A stretch of 64,000 bases of DNA, taken from assembly GCF_000003605.2 (NCBI RefSeq), contig NW_003130854.1:1354807-1418806 (forward strand), given 5' to 3'. Shown here piece after piece: positions 60,958 through 64,000 of the stretch; position 1 is the first letter of the stretch, and every line of letters starts with the position of its first letter. The stretch is from Saccoglossus kowalevskii. Taxonomy: Eukaryota > Hemichordata > Enteropneusta > Harrimaniidae. Under the pieces are notes generated by a model that did no database searches, was not told where the DNA came from, and worked only from the letters and a program-made list of their open reading frames with translations. The position numbers were made by a program, and so were the translations under genes.

Positions 60958-61929
60958 TCTAGGCTTTCTTGTCACACTTGCATAAGGCTTAAATGCCCAT
61001 GTACAACCGGAGAGTATCGTCCAACTCGCGCTGTTGTTAACAAAGTCCGTTAGCATTTGTAAATCACTAGACTGAATGCCGTATATAATATAATTTTTGG
61101 GTCTGCTCTGAATGGCTGGATTCCAGGCTAGTCGACCACCACTTGGCTACCGAAAACTCAATAATGTGTTATTGGAATGTTGTACTGATCCCGTCTGACT
61201 TTGTGTGATAAATTCCTCAACAGTGATCGAATTCTCATCGTCAAGTGCTACCCTCTCTTCCTTGTTCTCCCATTCGTTTTTCTTTCTTTCTCAGTATCTC
61301 CTTCACAGCTGCCCAATCATGTTATCTGATCATCTTTCGAAACATACAGCTCTATGGTCGGACGATATAGGGGATATAGCCCCCTCTGGCAGCCTCCTGG
61401 CACCGGGGTTAGCGAAAAGAAACCGTAACAATACACCACAAAGCAACTCACACAGTATTTTCATTCATGAGTGACTACTTGTCCAAATAAACCATCGCAC
61501 AATTGCCGATAAACAGACAGGCTGGGTCTTGATAGGGCGGACTTCTAAAGACAATCGTCCTTTGAGTAGGCCGATAGTTGGATAGGGCAGGGGTGCCTTC
61601 ATTGTTTTGGCTATGCGGCCAAGACAAATCCGTAAACAAAACAGCGATTGAACAAAATACTAGCGATTTAAGCTTTCATAACACAAAACACGTCAAAGCA
61701 CAAACAGAGGGGGTTTCTGTTAAACTATTTAGGAGTTTATCTTTTTATAAGATTTGGCCAAGCGCGCAACGATTGCGGGTGTCTTTGCGGCTGCCGTTAA
61801 CAACACAGCCATATTTCACACGAATCCTTAAGTCACACCTGTCCGCCGAATTGTGCACTCGATGGCAGGAACAGATACGCCAGTACACAATTTTGAACGA
61901 AACCAATGTAGTACATATAAATACTTGTT

Positions 61930-61973
61930 GGTAAGGCAATGGAGGTAAAAAGAGATTACCTCCATGGTAAGGC
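61930..61973. other. Hairpin bounded by an 8-bp direct repeat
   Basis: ATGGAGGTAA (61939-61948) and TTACCTCCAT (61956-61965) pair perfectly around a 7-base loop. GGTAAGGC lies directly outside on both sides (61930-61937 and 61966-61973). This is the layout of a tiny inverted-repeat insertion with target duplication, though 28 bp is very short for one. Confidence 0.6.
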
Positions 61974-62438
61974 TAAGCCAGAGAATATGGTATTTGTCAA
62001 GTTGCCAATTCGAAATTTAAAAAGCCGACACCCGGCTATATTAATACGGTTTCTCTTACCTCCGCCTCTTTCAATCTTGTAAGTTCGGCAAACTTTTGGA
62101 AACTCTTCAATTATCTATTTATTTATATTTTTTAGTTTGATGACACTGCTGTAAACTGATTTGTAGCTTTCTATCAAATATGCATAAATATATTTCTTCT
62201 GCAGTTCACAGTTCTGTAGAATACCCACAGTTGCCAATAACCCCGCGCGTGAACATTTCATAAATGCCCTGGTTGTAGCTCGTATAAAAAAAGTACTGTC
62301 AGCAATGAAGTTGACTACCAAGTTTCACCGTGTCCTGTCCATGTACATTACATTAACATAATGTACAATTTCAACATACACCAAGCATACGTTTTTTTTT
62401 TCGGCGCGACCACGAGAACGGTGACTTGTGTGTCTCTT

Positions 62439-62486
62439 TAGAACCATGGAAAGTATTAACGTTAGTACCTTCCATGCTAGAACCAT
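62439..62486. other. Hairpin bounded by a 9-bp direct repeat
   Basis: ATGGAA/TTCCAT and inner GTA/TAC arms form a stem with one mismatch. TAGAACCAT occurs at 62439-62447 and again at 62478-62486. The layout parallels that at 61930-61973 some 0.5 kb away. Confidence 0.5.
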
Positions 62487-62904
62487 CCGATATATTTATT
62501 CTAATCAGCGAGCTCAACTTCTATCCGACCACATGTGAAATGAAACTTGGTAAACGCACTATGTGGATGTATTAATATTAAGGTCGTTCGTTCGCGGGCA
62601 TTCGACCCATTATATAATTGCATGTGGTTTTTCACCATATGTACCGTGTTATGGCGAATATATTTTTACCACAGAAATCAACTGTTAATTGTTCAAAATC
62701 GCAATTTTCATGACGTATTTTTCATTGGGGAAAAATAGTTCGGTGATAATACTTGTTATCCGGATTTTGTCCCTAGCATAAAATAGAAGCCGTACGGTAT
62801 AAGTCAAGAAAATGTTGTGATAAGTTTTAATGATATCCAACTACCCTAAAATGTCATGGGGCGTGTGTTGAGCGGTGTCCTGACTACTTTGACGAGCATG
62901 TATT

Positions 62905-63200
62905 GCTATACCAACATGTGTGCGTGGTTCCCAGAAAGCGGCGGGGTGTGATTTGTGTAAAGTCCTAAGCCGAAGATGTATCATTTCATAGATCCATATA
63001 GCTTCATGTGGACATACCGCTATACCAATATGTGTGCATGGTTCCCAGAAAGCGGCTGGGTGTATCATGTAAGATGTACCATTTCATAGATTCACATATG
63101 CTTCATATGGACATATCACTTCCGTAATAGACCCATATAACTTCATGTGACTATTTCTGCATAGATCCATTTCCCTTCATATGGCCATAACACTTCATCG
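62905..63200. repeat. 114-bp duplication with nested 34-41-bp subrepeats
   Basis: GCTATACCAACATGTGTGCG..TTCCCAGAAAGCGGC at 62905 recurs at 63019, a 114-bp shift. Inside, TAGATCCATATAGCTTCATG-type boxes occur at 62989, 63087, 63128 and 63162, with decay rightward. The duplicated HPAAFWEP peptide in a minus-strand frame is a by-product of this. Confidence 0.8.
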
Positions 63201-63682
63201 GGTCACGACACTCCTTAGAGCCATATCCTGTATTACCTTTAATGAGATAATTATTTGCTTAATTAAGATACAGTTTTTAAAACTAGTTGGGACGCCGTTC
63301 ACCATTACCCACAATGTGCATAATGTGGCCCACTAAAATTCAATTCATGCCCCAATTCAATACCCCGGCAGCTAAAGATAAAAGATCAATTAAAACGACC
63401 CTTTGAAGTACGTTGTTTGTTGTGGCCGCGGTCCCAAAATAACGCCTCGCCATTCTATGCAATGGTGTGTCTTTAGGCAAGTACAACAAAAACAGTAACC
63501 ACGTTTGTTTTGTACATCTTCAACGTACAATAGTACTTGGCTCGATTTCAGGACTTGACTTTTTTGAAGGATGCGTAGTCATGTGACTAAAAGGGTCGCG
63601 TTACCGACGTATTATTAAATTCACGCCGTACAAAACACACATACCCTGCTTGGCCAACCAAAATCCTTCATATGTACATAGC
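63201..63682. other. Unassigned stretch
   Basis: No gene, repeat or RNA recognised between the 114-bp duplication and the last miniature element. The final 186 bp (63815-64000) are likewise unassigned. Confidence 0.5.
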
Positions 63683-63814
63683 TTAAAGCGCGGTGGTCGT
63701 CGCGCAGCGCGTGTTCGAAATTCATGTATATAAACAATGTATTTTACGCGCGTTGTATACGTCGCTATGAGTCCCATATCGAACAGGACGCGGCACGACG
63801 ACTGCCGCCTTTAA
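63683..63814 (+). mobile_element. TTAA-flanked GC-rich miniature element, copy D (132 bp)
   Basis: TTAA at both ends. The left end TTAAAGCGCGGTGGTCGTCG and the right end CGGCACGACGACTGCCGCCT are imperfect inverted repeats (about 24 of 28 positions pair). The internal block TATGAGTCCCATATCGAACA plus flanks, about 43 bases, is identical to copy A at 10248 in opposite orientation. GC is over 50% in a 36% GC window. It is the best-preserved copy and probably young. Confidence 0.85.
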
Positions 63815-64000
63815 AGAGTTTTACGAAGATAACCATATACAGTACTTCAATACAACAATACAATAATATGGTCTTTTCGTCTGTATTGTATGGTGTGTAA
63901 TTTGGTGGATGTGCTCTTTGCAAGTTTGTTTTCCCCATTCCTAACTAAAATTACTGTAGTTCCATGGTACCACCATATACCCTAGTACATTTCACACACA

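Larger units (their letters stand above)
52700..62400. other. CpG-rich, repeat-poor domain
   Basis: Sampled 300-base blocks give about 80 CpG per kb at 54.9-55.2 kb and about 40 per kb at 58 kb, against about 10-23 per kb at 30, 40 and 45 kb. GC also rises. There are no minisatellites, and GCCAT/ATGGCGG words occur near 52.83, 55.13 and 55.19 kb. In invertebrates that methylate gene bodies, such CpG retention marks unmethylated DNA such as promoters or intergenic regions. Open frames are numerous; those with some support are listed singly and the rest of the stretch holds nothing I can name. Confidence 0.55.

Noticed and set aside
62841-63068. Minus-strand frame with a duplicated HPAAFWEP motif
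   Set aside because: The motif duplication comes from the 114-bp DNA duplication, not from a protein repeat.

Overview
The window looks like nuclear DNA from a draft animal genome assembly. It is about 35% GC and has long intron-like or intergenic stretches, three runs of N, abundant minisatellites and short non-autonomous DNA transposons. There is no bacterial-style gene packing, no operons and no ribosome-binding sites. Frequent TACATGTA and ACCGGTA strings, GC-rich TTAA-flanked miniature elements and a GTCGTC-rich hairpin-ended repeat would fit a marine invertebrate (ambulacrarian, cephalochordate or mollusc). That placement is a weak inference and I cannot name the species. I recognise no complete protein-coding gene and no tRNA, rRNA, snRNA or CRISPR.

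Layout. 1-16 kb is AT-rich non-coding DNA with a 560-bp pyrimidine-rich start, a CRE/FOX/SOX/CCAAT-like cluster (4.2-4.5 kb), two possible exons on + (5.66 and 7.39 kb) and one miniature transposon (10.25 kb). 16-20 kb holds two minisatellites (about 21-bp and 15/16-bp units). 20-30 kb is mostly featureless, with two or three weak exon candidates and a second miniature element (28.35 kb). 30.65-32.64 kb is a 39-bp-unit minisatellite with a gap inside it. 34.7-36.5 kb stacks two old roughly 140-150-bp tandem repeats and a 0.55-kb hairpin-ended element. 40.7-41.4 kb has a small foldback repeat and a longer TTAA element. 44.05-45.65 kb, on the minus strand, is an old, much broken coding remnant of unknown family. 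47.05-49.54 kb is a 60-bp-unit minisatellite of about 40 copies, and an 845-bp TTAA element with 230-bp inverted repeats has inserted into its last decayed unit. From about 52.7 to 62.4 kb the DNA becomes clearly CpG-rich and repeat-poor. It carries CRE palindromes, several short hairpins and the best splice-flanked open frames of the window (58.47-58.56 kb +; 59.07-59.29 kb -). A duplicated 114-bp block and a fourth miniature element close the window.

No set of genes working together can be shown. The most solid results are structural: a five-copy collection of TTAA-flanked elements in two families, with one insertion site that can be reconstructed; four independent minisatellites with internal segment duplications; and a CpG boundary near 51-53 kb. 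All CDS calls are splice-site or composition candidates that need homology or RNA evidence.
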